Positions 1 to 10,341 are shown, counted from the first letter of the stretch. The stretch is DNA of 64,000 nucleotides from Psococerastis gibbosa (GCA_963971405.1 OZ020492.1:17142204-17206203); one strand, 5' to 3'. Numbers and translations: made by a program. Notes: generated by a model not told the origin, from the letters alone.

Positions 1-1345
1 GTGCAAAACTCAGCAAGTTGAGTTTTGGTGCCGTCCTTTTCTCATGCAGCAGTCCAGTTCAGGTCTTGCCTTTAAGCTCACGCGTTCACCTTTACATATC
101 TTTATTTATTTATTGTTTCGTTCTTCCTGCCAATCACCTCATCCTACCACACTGTGGCGGCTCCGACTACTTCGCAAGTGTACTTCAGCACCGGTACCGG
201 TAAGCGTCACCTACACGTCGCAAGGTAAGCCACAGTGCTCCTGAACTCCCTTCTAGCGCCCAGTCGCGTCTAGTTCCAAGGTCAAAGGTCAAAAATTCAG
301 TTTTTTTCCCCATTTATTGCAAATATCTCGTTTCTTATGGGCTTTATGATATTTGTAGTAATTATAAAAATTGTAGACTAGACAATTAAATTTGCCACAC
401 TGTTTCAACAATTTTTTTTATATCTTGAACAATTGTCGAGATAGAGGACACAGCGCGCGCAATGTTTATCTATTATGAGTATCATTCGAGGTCAACCGTA
501 GTCCCGATTAAGAACCTCGGTATAAGTTGTCGAGTCGGACACTCACTAATCGCTACATCAAAGAATATCGGCAATCGGGTACATAAAACGAACAATAACG
601 TTTTAGGGAGCATATTAGAATCCTGCCTAAAATAATTGAACTCACCGAAAAACCGAACAACCCTCCTTTTTGAAATAATCAGCAACAGTTCTCTCTTCTT
701 GACGAGGATACATACTGTCATATTGCTTCCTCTGAGGTGACTTCAAGTGTTTTAGCAGCCCCTTGGTATTTCCTCCCGCGGTTTTAATTGAGATAGTACG
801 CTTTGCTTTAAGGCATTAAGCCACACATTTAGATCGGAAAAAGCAGCAAATTTGATCCTGGACTCTTTGTGAATATCAGCTTCGCCTTCTGTACCTTTGA
901 AGGTCCAGCTTCAACCAAATCACGCTCACTCATCTTCAATAACAAACCGATCAGACAAACTGAACAATTAAGTATGAACCCACCGGCAACCGCTCGAAAC
1001 AAAGATCGCTATTAAATGAAAAGCTTCGCTTCTTCGTTGTAGCCTGAAGGTAATATAGGCGTATCCTCTGCGACTCAACAGTATTGCCCGTGCCAATCAA
1101 TTTAGTTATTAGACTCTAGTAGAAAAAAGTATCATTCATACCCTGAGCATATGATGGAGTACGTCTTTTTATAGTTAAATAATCTAGTCAGCACATTGGT
1201 GTAAATGCAGAATGCTGACGAAGGGGAATACGTACATTGCTATGCTGGGTCATTAGTATCCATGGACTCATATAACTGCATACCCAAACACACACAAATA
1301 GGCCTATCTAACACAAGGAATGGAAGATAAACAAGATTATCCCCT
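1..1345. other. Unannotated non-coding stretch
   Basis: No repeat family shared with the rest of the window and no convincing reading frame. The frames that are open are short and overlap one another on both strands. Confidence 0.5.
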
Positions 1346-1350
1346 AGCTT

Positions 1351-2683
1351 AGGCGCCCATTCCACCGACCGGCTAGGGCTATTTACAAAAACGGTGACGT
1401 GGTAGCAGACATCAAACATTTTAATAGATTTCTATACAAAGAAAAATTCTATTTTCCGTCAATGTCATTTGCATTCTGCAATGCGAGGTTGGTGGAAACG
1501 CCACCTAAGTCTTGAATGTCTGCTACCACGTCACCCCTAGCATTGCAGAATGCAAATGAAATATTTGTTTTCCTCTATGCCATAGTTAAAATTGATCAAT
1601 GATCATAGAGTAAAATCACAAACAAACTAAAATTAAAAAATGGCTTCATGGGATATGTCAATTACAAACATTTTAATAGATATCTATAAAAAGAAAAACA
1701 AACATTTCCGTCAATGTCATTTGCATTCTGCAATGCGAGATCGATGGAAACCCCGCCTAAGTCTTGAATGATTGCTACCACGTCACCGTTTTTGCTTTCC
1801 AATTTATACGTAGTATAAGGAAAGCTTTGTGATGGTCGAAATTTTCGATTCCGAGATTTCAACGGATTTACACGTTTTGAGGTCCCAGGAACCCAAAAAA
1901 GTGGTTTATACAAAATGTCTGTCTGTCGGTCGGTCTGTCGGTCTGTCTGTTCGTCGATTTCCGGGCAAACTACTCGGTGGATTTGAGTGAAATTCGGCAT
2001 GTAGGTTCACAAAAATCATACCTCGGGAACTTTTTTTTTTTTGGGCTAACTCTATTTGGGGGGGTTTTATTTTCAAAAAACTCCAAAAAAACGTCTAAAA
2101 AAATTATTTCTCAAAAACGGCTCCAACGATTTCTTTTAAATTCTCGTAGATTGTAGTCGTTATTAATGTTGACAAAATGCGGGGGGTCGCTTGCCCCTTG
2201 ATAGTTTGCTTCTGGGGGTAAAAAAATAAAAATAATTAAATTTTAATGAAAAAATGACTAAAAAATGCGAAACCTTTCTATCGATGATTTCTACCTTCAA
2301 GCATGTTTTAGGTGTTAAATTGAGTAACGAAACCGGATAGGTTGCTTTCCCAAAAAAATATTTGGTTTTGCCCAAAAAATTATTTTTTGAAAAAAATGAT
2401 AGAAAATTCGCGCTCAAATGCATTGCATGCCCTGCCATTATTGCTGTGTGGTAATTAATGTGTTTGTTTGACCTATCGAGAATTAACCTCACTTCCAGTG
2501 ACGTCAGGGGGACAACCGCCCCCCCCCCCCCGAGATATCGGAAATTTAACCATAGGAAAAATATTTGCCATAAAATTACTAATTTTCTCTATCTAATAAT
2601 TTTGATAAATTGGAAAGCATGTTCGAGTGAACTCGGACCGGTTCTTGTAAATAGCCCTAGCCGGTCGGTTGAATGGGCACCTA
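1351..2683 (+). mobile_element. MITE-H copy 1, rearranged and split by HINE-E
   Basis: The left end carries GGCGCCCATTCCA followed by GACCGGCTAGGGCTATTT and GTGACGTGGTAGCAGACAT. The inverse of this appears at the right end, 2644-2683. Between them lie further inverted pieces of the same element at 1470-1540 and 1725-1793, so this copy has been internally duplicated or inverted. A HINE-E copy at 1794-2644 sits inside the right terminal arm. The flanks look like TTA and TAA, which fits a PIF/Harbinger (Tourist-like) TWA target. No transposase is present. Confidence 0.7.
1794..2644 (+). mobile_element. HINE-E copy 1 (Helentron-type non-autonomous element)
   Basis: Reference copy of the family. 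The 5' end starts with GCTTTCCAATTTAT. Its reverse complement ATAAATTGGAAAGC lies at 2605-2618, short of the 3' end, so it is a sub-terminal inverted repeat. A TCTG-rich microsatellite runs at about 1918-1950. A short 3' hairpin (CGAGT/ACTCG) at 2624-2635 is followed by CGGACCGGTTC and then TT. There is no coding capacity. Sub-terminal inverted repeats, a microsatellite core, a 3' hairpin and a TT insertion site are the described hallmarks of Helentron-associated elements such as Drosophila INE-1. Assignment is by structure only, because no Rep/helicase partner is in the window. Confidence 0.65.
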
Positions 2684-2740
2684 AAACAGAAATGCTGAAA
2701 CGGGCGTTGGAAAACAACAAACGAAGGACCATTTTAACCC
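2678..2740 (+). repeat. Rep-D (D2 type) 3' fragment
   Basis: AGAAATGCTGAAA and the following GTTGGAAAACAACAA match the 3' part of the Rep-D copies ending near 12325 and 36290. Confidence 0.4.
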
Positions 2741-3240
2741 GCAGTGTTAAATTATCATGGTACCTTGGCTAGGACTGTGAGACAAATTTATCCGCAGAAA
2801 TGTCTATTTATGATTGTAACCTTTCATCAACGGTTATTTCAACGAGAGATATCAAAAACGTTTACCAATGCAAAGGTAAAAGAGCCTCTTTCATCCCTTT
2901 GGCCCTTAGAAGTGACAACGTCGTATCTATTTATGACATAACTTTCATCAAAGATCCGAAAGAGCAAAAACAGAGCCTTTCATTACCCTTTTGATCTGAA
3001 GCATTGGCGATGGCGCGTTGAAAAGGGACGAGAATATTAAAATAGTACGGAAAAACAGTTCAACTAACTTACATCTACCGAAAGACTGCAAAAAACTTCT
3101 AACAACCAAAAAATGCTTTTCACTCATTTCAGTGTAAATTTATACGCAGTATAACTTGAAGGATCCGCAAGAGTAAAAACTTTTATCAATATATAACATA
3201 ACAAATCAAAATCAAATTATATATAATTTTATTATAATAT
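2741..3240. other. Unannotated AT-rich stretch
   Basis: Contains two imperfect direct repeats (TATTTATGA with CATCAA about 100 bp apart, near 2807 and 2928). No gene or shared repeat recognised. Confidence 0.4.
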
Positions 3241-3337
3241 AGAATATAAGGGCTTCGATGGCATTGTGGTATTGTGGCATTGTACAGAAGTATATTAATT
3301 ATGTTATAATATATAATACGATAAAATTATTAGGTAT

Positions 3338-3480
3338 AGGCATAGTGGTAGCTTGTTCGTATTGTGCGAGTTTCTACACATCATGCGATCGGTGACCTGT
3401 CGTAACTCAACACAGGCGACTGAAGAGGTTATTCGGATACATTCATTGAATTGCTTGTAAGTAAATAATCTTTTTTAAAT
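3338..3480 (+). repeat. SINE-B copy 1
   Basis: Begins with a tRNA A-box-like GGCATAGTGGTAGC, continues through ATGCGATCGGTGACCTGTCG and ends GAGGTTATTCGGATACATTC then TTTTTTAAAT. Five other copies in the window share this order. A second fragment of the head (CTTCGATGGCATTGTGGT) lies about 85 bp upstream at 3254. Pol III origin is inferred from the A box only, since the B box is degenerate. Confidence 0.65.
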
Positions 3481-3754
3481 ATGTATATAAAATAATAATT
3501 ATAAAATAAAATAATACATTTATTTTTATTTTATAAAATAATAAATTTATTTTTATTTTATTTTATATATTTGCTGTATGTATATTGGGTAATGTTTCAC
3601 TTTCATGAAATCACGGGAGAAACTCTTACATGACTATATAGGATACATAGGATACTCATACAGTTTTTATTTCTCATTGACCCTCCAGCTGCGGCTACTT
3701 CGCGTTGGAATGTGAAAGGAAAAAATAAAAATAAAAACTACTTGAAAAATTAAT

Positions 3755-4100
3755 TTAATGCAAAACCATTCTATCGATGATTTCTACCTTCAGGCATGTT
3801 TTAGGTGTTAAAATGAGTAACGAAACCGGACAGGTTGCTTTCCCAAAAAGTATTTGGTTTTGGGCGAAAAAAAGGTCTTTGAAAAAATGATAGAAACTTC
3901 ACGCTCAAATGCATTGCCTGCCCTGCCATTATTACTGTGTGGTTACCTCACCTCCAGTGGCCCCAGGTGGACACCCCCCCCCCTTTCCCGAGATATCCGA
4001 AATTTAACCATAGGAAAATTATTTGCCATGAAATTACTAATTTTCTCTATCTACTAATTGATGAAATGGAGAGCATGTTCGAGTAAACTCGGACCGGTTC
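3755..4100 (+). mobile_element. HINE-E copy 2, 3' half only
   Basis: Starts inside the family at CTATCGATGATTTCTACC and runs to the CGGACCGGTTC end, including the C-tract near 3975 and a degraded sub-terminal repeat. The 5' half is missing. Confidence 0.75.
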
Positions 4101-4104
4101 TTTT

Positions 4105-4947
4105 GAAATATGTTACGATTTTTTTCCTTTGGACGTCCGGCCCCAAACAACTATTTTTGGTCCGACCCGCCGGGTAAATGCCCGTCTACCCGCTGGCCTA
4201 GTCCCCAACTGCATGCAACGTTAACAAAGGAAAAATTGTAAACATACGGTATTGTGGTCCACTATTGGATAGGTATTAAAATTGAATATATAACACTATT
4301 ATATATTCAATGGTATTATATATTCACAAGCAGCGCATGGATGAGAAGTTCAAGGAGAAGATGAGGGGAGGGAAGATGGAGAAGAATATATAAAGCTGAA
4401 AAAAAACTACCAGAAACTATATAAATAAACAGCTGTTTTGACAGTGTCTAAATCGGTTTTATTTACAAAGTAAAAAAACAAAGAACGTGAAAAAATACAA
4501 AACATTCATAAATTCAATGGCAAAATTTTGAAGTTGTCACATCTTAGACAAAAAGGGGGGACAAGATATATTTATTATTCTCCGAACTTTTCAAGCAAAT
4601 CAATGTAAATTTATTCGAAGTAATAACAATTTTATGATAAAACTTTGATCAAAAAACCGAAAATACTAAAACTTTTATCAATAAAAAGCTCAAACAGTTT
4701 TTATTTTTCATTAACCCCTTAGCAGTGGCAACTTTGGGTTGGAAGGAGACAATGGCTGGTACAAAGGTGGAGAACGGTGGAAACCAAGAAATTAGCCATA
4801 GAGGGGATGTTGCTCTGAAGGTAGGGGTTGGATGCTGGGACTCAGGGAGCGCTGGATCGGCAGATCGGCAGGATCGGCTGCGTTGGCTTCAGTATTGGGG
4901 ATGACAGCGAAGGGGTAGTACCGCGGGCGTCCGCGAAATACTTCGCC
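4105..4947. other. Unannotated stretch, GC-richer towards the right
   Basis: A palindromic AT patch built on TATATTCAA and TTGAATATA lies at 4280-4330. From 4800 the base composition becomes GC-richer, leading into the possible exon at 4948. An initiator-like TTCAGTA sits at 4888. Confidence 0.35.
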
Positions 4948-5002
4948 ATGCGGTACCGCACCGTTAAACTTCTCTTTACTATCTACCTCCTCATTTCTGA
5001 CG
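4948..5002 (+). CDS. Possible first coding exon with signal-peptide-like start
   Basis: From the ATG the frame reads MRYRTVKLLFTIYLLISD and then breaks at G|GTAAGATT, a good 5' splice-site match, leaving a phase-1 junction. The product has two basic residues, a hydrophobic stretch (LLFTIYLLI) and a polar end, as expected of a secretory signal peptide. Phase-1 introns after signal peptides are common in secreted animal proteins. The local sequence is GC-richer than its neighbours, and the upstream TTCAGTA resembles an arthropod initiator. No downstream exon could be joined with confidence, and short hydrophobic frames arise by chance in AT-rich DNA. The protein family is not recognised. Confidence 0.2.
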
Positions 5003-5073
5003 GTAAGATTTAACTTATTTCTTTTAGTTTTAATTTAAAATGTATATCTCTGTAAAATTTTATAACTTAAGAC

Positions 5074-5545
5074 TCTCCGGGAAGGAAATGTGTATCTTTC
5101 AGTGGTGAAGTTATGAGGCGAGGAGAGAACGTGCCTTTCAACCTGCGGTGTGAGCTGGACCACAACAAAACTAGCCAAAAAATTGTTGTTTTCTCTGAAA
5201 AAATTCTTTAAAAAAATGACAAAAAAATTTGTACCTGGAAGTGGCGAGAGAACTTGGTGAGCATAACTTGCCAAAATCTCATTAAAAATGTATTGACAAA
5301 AATATTTAAAATTGAAATAATTATAAAATATGTAGAGGCGATATTTACGACATGATAACTTTGTTAGACTAGCTTCTCAACGTCATTGCAAAAGGTGAAA
5401 TAGGTGCAAAAGGTGAGATATTTACCTCATTTCTTATAATTTGAATAAAACATATTTTTCTCTTCTGAGTTGTTTTAAAAATAATTGCAGGAAATATATT
5501 TGTATCTGGAAGTGGCGAAGGTAGGAACCGCGAGAACTTAATTAT
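5074..5545 (+). repeat. Three degenerate copies of a short GGAAGTGGCGAAG motif
   Basis: Versions of GTATCTGGAAGTGGCGAAG occur near 5088, 5230 and 5501, each followed within about 15 bp by a GAGAAC-like word. The last copy is bounded by TTGCAG at 5485-5490 and GTAGGA at 5521, so it could be read as a 30-nt micro-exon. The first copy has no open continuation. Most simply this is a decayed local duplication. Confidence 0.4.
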
Positions 5546-5565
5546 TTTTTTATATTTTTAATAGG

Positions 5566-5783
5566 TAAATAAATAAATAAGGACTTTCTTGTTCTATTAC
5601 TAAACCAACCTAGCGGAGTTAGGGCTATAAAACCCTCTCTTACACTCAACTAGGAAGGCCCGGGACCGCCTGCTCTACATGCCCTCCGAAGCATGGCCAG
5701 AAAATGTAGGAAGTGTAGGACTCGAAGCAACAACCTTTCGGGTGAAAGGCCGAGTCCGTACCACTACTCTACATGTCTTGACA
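5566..5783 (-). repeat. SINE-A, near full length, antisense
   Basis: Read on the minus strand it has an A-box-like GTAGAGTAGTGGTACGGAC, a B-box region degraded to GCTTCGAGTCC, then CATGCTTCGGAGGGCATGTA, GTGTAAGAGAGGGTTTTATA and GCTAGGTTGG. It ends in a TTATTTATTTA tail, which appears as AAATAAATAAATAA on the plus strand. The box spacing is that of a tRNA. The TTTCACC word in the head resembles the anticodon loop of tRNA-Glu. It encodes no protein and depends on a LINE for mobility. Confidence 0.85.
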
Positions 5784-5827
5784 GTACTGAACATACTATG
5801 TGAAAATTATTAACAAGTCTTCCTGGG

Positions 5828-6396
5828 CAGTGCCGGATTAACCCATGGGCACAGAGCGAACATTTTCCCCCGGGGGAGACCTCCGGCCCTCCTGTTCCCA
5901 ACAATTATATTAATTCCATGTAATTTATATTATACCTTATTGCTCTCAAAATGCGTAGAACCCCAATATTTCAGCCCTATTTTTCAAAATTTTTCACCTC
6001 CGGGCCCCCCTCGTTCGCAATTATATTAATTGCCTGAAACTCAAAGTTACTGCTATCAAAATGCGTAAAATCAAACTATATCAGGTCTGTTTTCCTTAAA
6101 TTCTCCTCCGTGGGAGACTCCCGGGCCCCCCTTCATATCCTCCGAACCGAACTAAGGTCATTAATTTAAAATCTGCGCACGTCCATGAGAACGGCTTTCC
6201 CCATTTTATTCACTTTTATGAAAATGGGTGGAGGGGCGCCAAATTATACGCCACCCCCTTCGAAAACCTATCGTTAGTTCGTTACGCCACTGTCAAGTGC
6301 CTCCCCGTTTTATGTGGTCTGGGACCGCATCTGGGTTGCACCCACGGCCCCAACATATCTTGTGCCCCCGGCCCCCCAGGGGTTAATCCGGCAATG
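5828..6396. mobile_element. hAT-type non-autonomous element (569 bp)
   Basis: Terminal inverted repeats CAGTGCCGGATTAACCC and, at the right end read in reverse, CATTGCCGGATTAACCC. The 8-bp flanks are TTCCTGGG at 5820 and TTCCCGGG at 6397, which match at 7 of 8 positions. The interior is two or three imperfect units of a GC-rich block (CCCGGGGGAGAC-like) and an AT-rich block with AAAATGCGTA. Shared interior pieces recur at 35.4-35.9 kb and 47.7-47.9 kb. No transposase frame. Confidence 0.7.
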
Positions 6397-7104
6397 TTCC
6401 CGGGAAAAAAGAGTGAACGAAAATGGGAATCGTATTTCAACCTGCCGCACGAGTGCACAAAAAGTAGGTAATTTCTATTTCAAAATAATGTAGTAAAATT
6501 AAATAAAAAAATAAGATGTCGGTTATGTTCTTTACTAATTAATTTAATTTAACTTGGCTTGCGTTAGCTTAGCTACGGTACATAAAAAGCAACTCAATTA
6601 AATGGCGAAAAAAGTACATATTGGAAAAGAATGCGACGTGTATTGGAATAATGTACAAGTTATTATGATCGCATAATGTCAAAATTTGACAGTCAAATTA
6701 TTGTGATGTGATAAAAAATGAACTTTTTTAAACAAACTTCTTTCTTGAATGTTTTCTCTAATTTCTCATGGTATTATTTACCTTACATCGTTATTATAAA
6801 ATGCATTAGTATTTAATTTGTATATTTGAATACAATACTGTAGATATTTACAGTAAAAAAGTGTGTCAAGAGGTAATAGCGGAGTGGAGGAACTTGGCTC
6901 ACACGTTCTCACGCGAGATAAACCTCACAAATCAAACTTAACTTGATTAAAAATGTATTAATTAATTAATACAAAATCATTGCCTAAGATAGGACAAGAT
7001 AAAACATAACGGCCGCATATACCAATTTTCTTAGTCAAAATAATGAATATTATCGAAAAGTGATGAGGATATTCTATACATATACAATATATAATTTACT
7101 GAGC
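6397..7104. other. Unannotated AT-rich stretch
   Basis: Low GC with ATTAATTAATTAAT near 6958. No gene or shared repeat seen. Confidence 0.4.
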
Positions 7105-7105
7105 T

Positions 7106-7195
7106 TTGGGCATGTTGCTGACCACAATATCCAAAATAGAGCAGTGGTAATGGGAGAGTGTCCCCTGCCAGTGCTCAGGCCTGGACCCTTATTGG
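7106..7195 (+). repeat. Rep-M copy 1
   Basis: GGGCATGTTGCTGACCACAA with AATATCC and AGCAGTGGT is repeated at 8738-8815 and, inverted and diverged, at 39408-39475. Origin not recognised. Confidence 0.45.
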
Positions 7196-7294
7196 GCGGT
7201 CGTGCCACGGCGTTTTTTTATGGCAATGTAGTCATTGTAACTTGATCCTTGATTGGTTAATACTTTCGGAGCAGCCTTTATCATGTTTTCAATA

Positions 7295-7678
7295 GGCGCC
7301 CATTCCATTGACCGGCTAGGGCTATTTCCAAAAACAGTGACGTGGTAGCAGACATTCAAGACTTAGGTTGCGTTTCCACCGATCTCGCATTGCAGAATGC
7401 AAATGACATTGACGGAAATTAGAATTTTTCTTTTTATAGAAATCTCTTAAAATGTTTGTACTTAACATATCCCATGACGCCATTTTTTAATTTTAGTTTG
7501 TTTGTTTGTGATTTTACTGTATGATCATTGATCAATTTTAACTATGGCATAGAGGAAAATAAACATTTCCGTCAATTCTGCAATGCGAGGTTGGTGGAAA
7601 CGCCACCTAAGTCTTGAATGTCTGCTACCACGTCACCGTTTTTGGAAATAGCCCTAGCCGGTCAATGGAATGGGCACC
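7295..7678. mobile_element. MITE-H copy 2, intact palindrome (384 bp)
   Basis: The outer arms of about 75 bp run from GGCGCCCATTCCATTGACC through GTGACGTGGTAGCAGACATT to CAAGACTTA, with the exact order inverted at the right end. Inside lies a second inverted-repeat layer, GGTTGCGTTTCCACCG against CGGTGGAAACGCCACC after allowing for mismatches, so the element is two nested palindromes. Flanks are ATA on the left and TTA on the right, compatible with a mutated TWA duplication. Non-coding. Confidence 0.85.
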
Positions 7679-8570
7679 TTATTCAAAATGTGTTTATTTG
7701 GGGCACAAATATAATTAAATTTTTAATTTAATTTATTTGTCTCAACTGCTTTTCCGGTGAAAATGTACACATTGAGCTCACATGTTGCCTATATAACGTG
7801 TCATGCATCAAATGCGGATATACAGTGTTGCCAACCCCCGCTGTCTTGTCATGTTTATCATTAACATAACGCTATCAGACGTATTGTGAACGCATCTTAA
7901 CCCAATTTTACCTACAATGCACAGCACAATGTAATTAATTATATTAAACACAACGTCCTTTGCGCATTTATGTTTGGATGATGTGATGGAATAACTACAA
8001 ACATTTGTCCTTGTATCACAGTCGGGCAAACATAAAAATGCAGAAACTTTTTCATGTTAAAAAAATGTTAACAAAGCAAAACATTTCTATGCTAGCTTTC
8101 CCTAATTATTATTAAAAAATTCCGAGAGATGCTAATGCAATTTAGTTACCATTTCTACGCTCAAGGTATTCTTTATTACATTACATCTGCACCAGGTAAA
8201 ATGTTTCTTGTATAGTGAAAAGTTTTAATTATTCATTGTTTTTACTTTATAATATTAATTCTTGATTTTACCCACAATGTACGGCTAATTACCTAATTAA
8301 TACTATTGTACTGTAGGAGAAACCTTGGGAGATACTTGGCATTATGGGGCCCTCTACACATTTGTTCTGCTATTCCGTTTCAACATTGTTGTAAGGACGG
8401 GCAGGGGGTCTCACGTCTTTAGACATTTATGCATTTTTAAGTACCTGATAAAGGCAGGCGGTTCCCTTTTCATGGTTCATGGTCAGAAACAAGACAGCAA
8501 AGGAAGTTTTCTCAAAGGGAATTGAAAAAATCAAAATGGAGAGGGACTCGATCAACCTTTTCCGCGGGGT
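7679..8570. other. Unannotated stretch
   Basis: AT-rich, no shared repeat and no convincing exon. Confidence 0.4.
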
Positions 8571-8645
8571 AGCTAGTTTGAGGTAACGCGATGCCCCAGA
8601 GAGGCACAGATCGTGAGTTCTAGTCGCGTATAGTCCAGATTTTTC
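8568..8645 (+). repeat. Weak tRNA-like head, possible lone SINE fragment
   Basis: GGGTAGCTAGTTTGAGG is A-box-like and GTGAGTTCTAGTC about 45 bp later is a poor B box. Single copy in this window, and no cloverleaf could be closed by eye. Confidence 0.2.
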
Positions 8646-8737
8646 TCGAATCTTTTTTCCGGATTTAATCTCCAAATGAGGTTATCCAATACTAATGGGT
8701 GCCTTATCTTCACCGGCAGGGGAGAAATGCGGCAGCC

Positions 8738-8815
8738 GGGCATGTTGCTGACCTAAATATCCCTAATATAGCAGTGATCGAGAGTGAAGATCCTCTACCA
8801 GTCTCTATCCTCTTA
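8738..8815 (+). repeat. Rep-M copy 2
   Basis: Shares GGGCATGTTGCTGACC, AATATCC and AGCAGTG with the copy at 7106. Confidence 0.45.
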
Positions 8816-9389
8816 GGGCAAGACAATCAATGAGTTTATTGTCTTTAATGAGCGACAAGTCGTTAGCTTAAAGTTATATTGCTGGCAGTTTGCCTACCGT
8901 AAACTGACATCGCTCCCACCCTTAGAAATACTGTAATAATAAAGAAATGGCGGGAGGGGGGGGGAAAGGGGGGTTGGAAATTTCTAACTGTTGATAGAAT
9001 TATAAGTTATCTTTGTTTGAGGCACCCAAAATCTGCTTATAAACTCGCTTTTGAAACTTGTAATCCCTAGGAACTTCAAGTCTTGAGCCATTTGCAATTC
9101 ACTTGGCAAAACTTTCCGACTTTTTTGACGTAATCCTACTTTATTTAACTGCTTTACCAACCATAAAGAAATTTCAATATTATATTCAAACCCCAGTTTT
9201 ATTTTACCTTCTCTTGTCAATATTTAGTAGCATGTCAGAAAACTAATTTCCTTTGGCAAACATGAACTTCATAGCACTGCATTGTTGAATTTTTAGAAGA
9301 ATATAAAGTTACAGGGGCGCCCCACTAGAGATTATTTTTTTAAGTTTATGTGTTGTTTATGTGGTTTTGGTTTTTTTTTTCGGGGGGAA

Positions 9390-9625
9390 CCAAAATTGGT
9401 TTTACGTAATTTATTAATGATATTGATTTGATGATAATTATTTAAGTCCATTCTATCCAGTGTTCAAATTGAAATAAATGTATTCTAATTCTTCAGGTTT
9501 ACATAAAATGGTAAATTGTGTCCCTAAAATATAAAATTAAATTTAAATGTGTGTAAAGCTCTTTTATTACGGGGGGTGGGGGGTCTGGATACCATGGACC
9601 ACCCCCCTGGGCACGGTCATGGTGT
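9390..9625 (+). repeat. Rep-F copy 1
   Basis: A block running from a TTACGTAATTTATTAATGA-like start, through GGTTTACATAAAA, to a G tract and TCTGGATACCATGGACCACC, CTGGGCACGGTCATG. The same order is found at 51775-51905 and the 3' part at 45966-46030. Confidence 0.6.
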
Positions 9626-9706
9626 TAGAATAGACTTGGTTATAAGTAATGCTTATAACAGCTACATTGTACTAATGGCAGGCTTGTCTTAGCTTTTTCA
9701 TTGTCA

Positions 9707-9802
9707 CTCTAGCTGGTACGGGTTGACATCAAGCTCGTGTTCCAGATTGCCAATGGCCAAAAACTGTAATGTAAACAATAACAATAATGTACGAAAACCA
9801 TT
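9707..9802 (+). repeat. Rep-C, left half, interrupted by SINE-A
   Basis: The Rep-C core words (CCAATGGCCAAAAA then AACAATAACAATAATGT) run up to the SINE-A at 9803. The Rep-C 3' part (GTGGGCAAGGGCCAATGGG) resumes at about 10083, beyond the SINE tail. Confidence 0.7.
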
Positions 9803-10062
9803 GTCAGGACATGTAGCGTGTCAGGACATGTAGCGTGTCAGGACATGTAGCGTAGTGGTACGGACTGTGACTTTCATTCGAAAGGTTGTTGGTTCGAGTC
9901 CCACACTAGCTACATTTTCTGGCCGTGCTTCGGAGGGCATGTAAAGCAGGCGGTCCCGGGTCACCATAGTTGAGTGTAAGAGAGGGCTTTATAGCCCTAA
10001 CTCCGCTAGGTTGGCTTAGTAATAGAAACTATAAAAAGTCCTTATTTATTATTTATTTATTT
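9803..10062 (+). repeat. SINE-A, full length, with triplicated 5' end
   Basis: The first 17 bp, GTCAGGACATGTAGCGT, occur three times in tandem (9803, 9820, 9837) before the body. The B box GGTTCGAGTCC is intact at about 9891, and the TTATTTATTATTTATTTATT tail is present. ATTG occurs at both Rep-C junctions and may be all that remains of a target duplication. Confidence 0.9.
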
Positions 10063-10065
10063 TAT

Positions 10066-10105
10066 TGAGCAGTTGGTAGTGGGCAAGGGCCAATGGGCCA
10101 CAATT
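10066..10105 (+). repeat. Rep-C, right half
   Basis: GGGCAAGGGCCAATGGGCCAC is the Rep-C 3' portion displaced by the SINE-A insertion just upstream. Confidence 0.6.
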
Positions 10106-10149
10106 AGTTCCATTCCGTCAGAACATTATATTTATTTTTTATTTATTAA

Positions 10150-10341
10150 TTATTATTATTATTTTTTTTTTTTTTAAAAAAAAGATTAATCACATACAAA
10201 CAATTTAATGAATGTATCCGATTGACCTTTTGAATCGCCTCTGTAGGTTATTACCCGTGATGAGTACGACACGTCTCCGATTGCATGGAGTGTAAAGACT
10301 CGCACAAGTGCAAGCACGTTACCACCTGGCCATCGAAGTCG
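10150..10341 (-). repeat. SINE-B, antisense, full length
   Basis: On the minus strand: CTTCGATGGCCAGGTGGTA, GTGCGAGTCTTTACAC, GGAGACGTGTCG, CAGAGGCGATTC, ATACATTCATTAAATTG and a T-rich 3' end. Best preserved in its 3' region. Confidence 0.75.

Noticed and set aside
1910-1960. TCTG-rich repeats considered as stand-alone microsatellites or CRISPR-like arrays
   Set aside because: They are the internal microsatellite of HINE-E and have no unique spacers.
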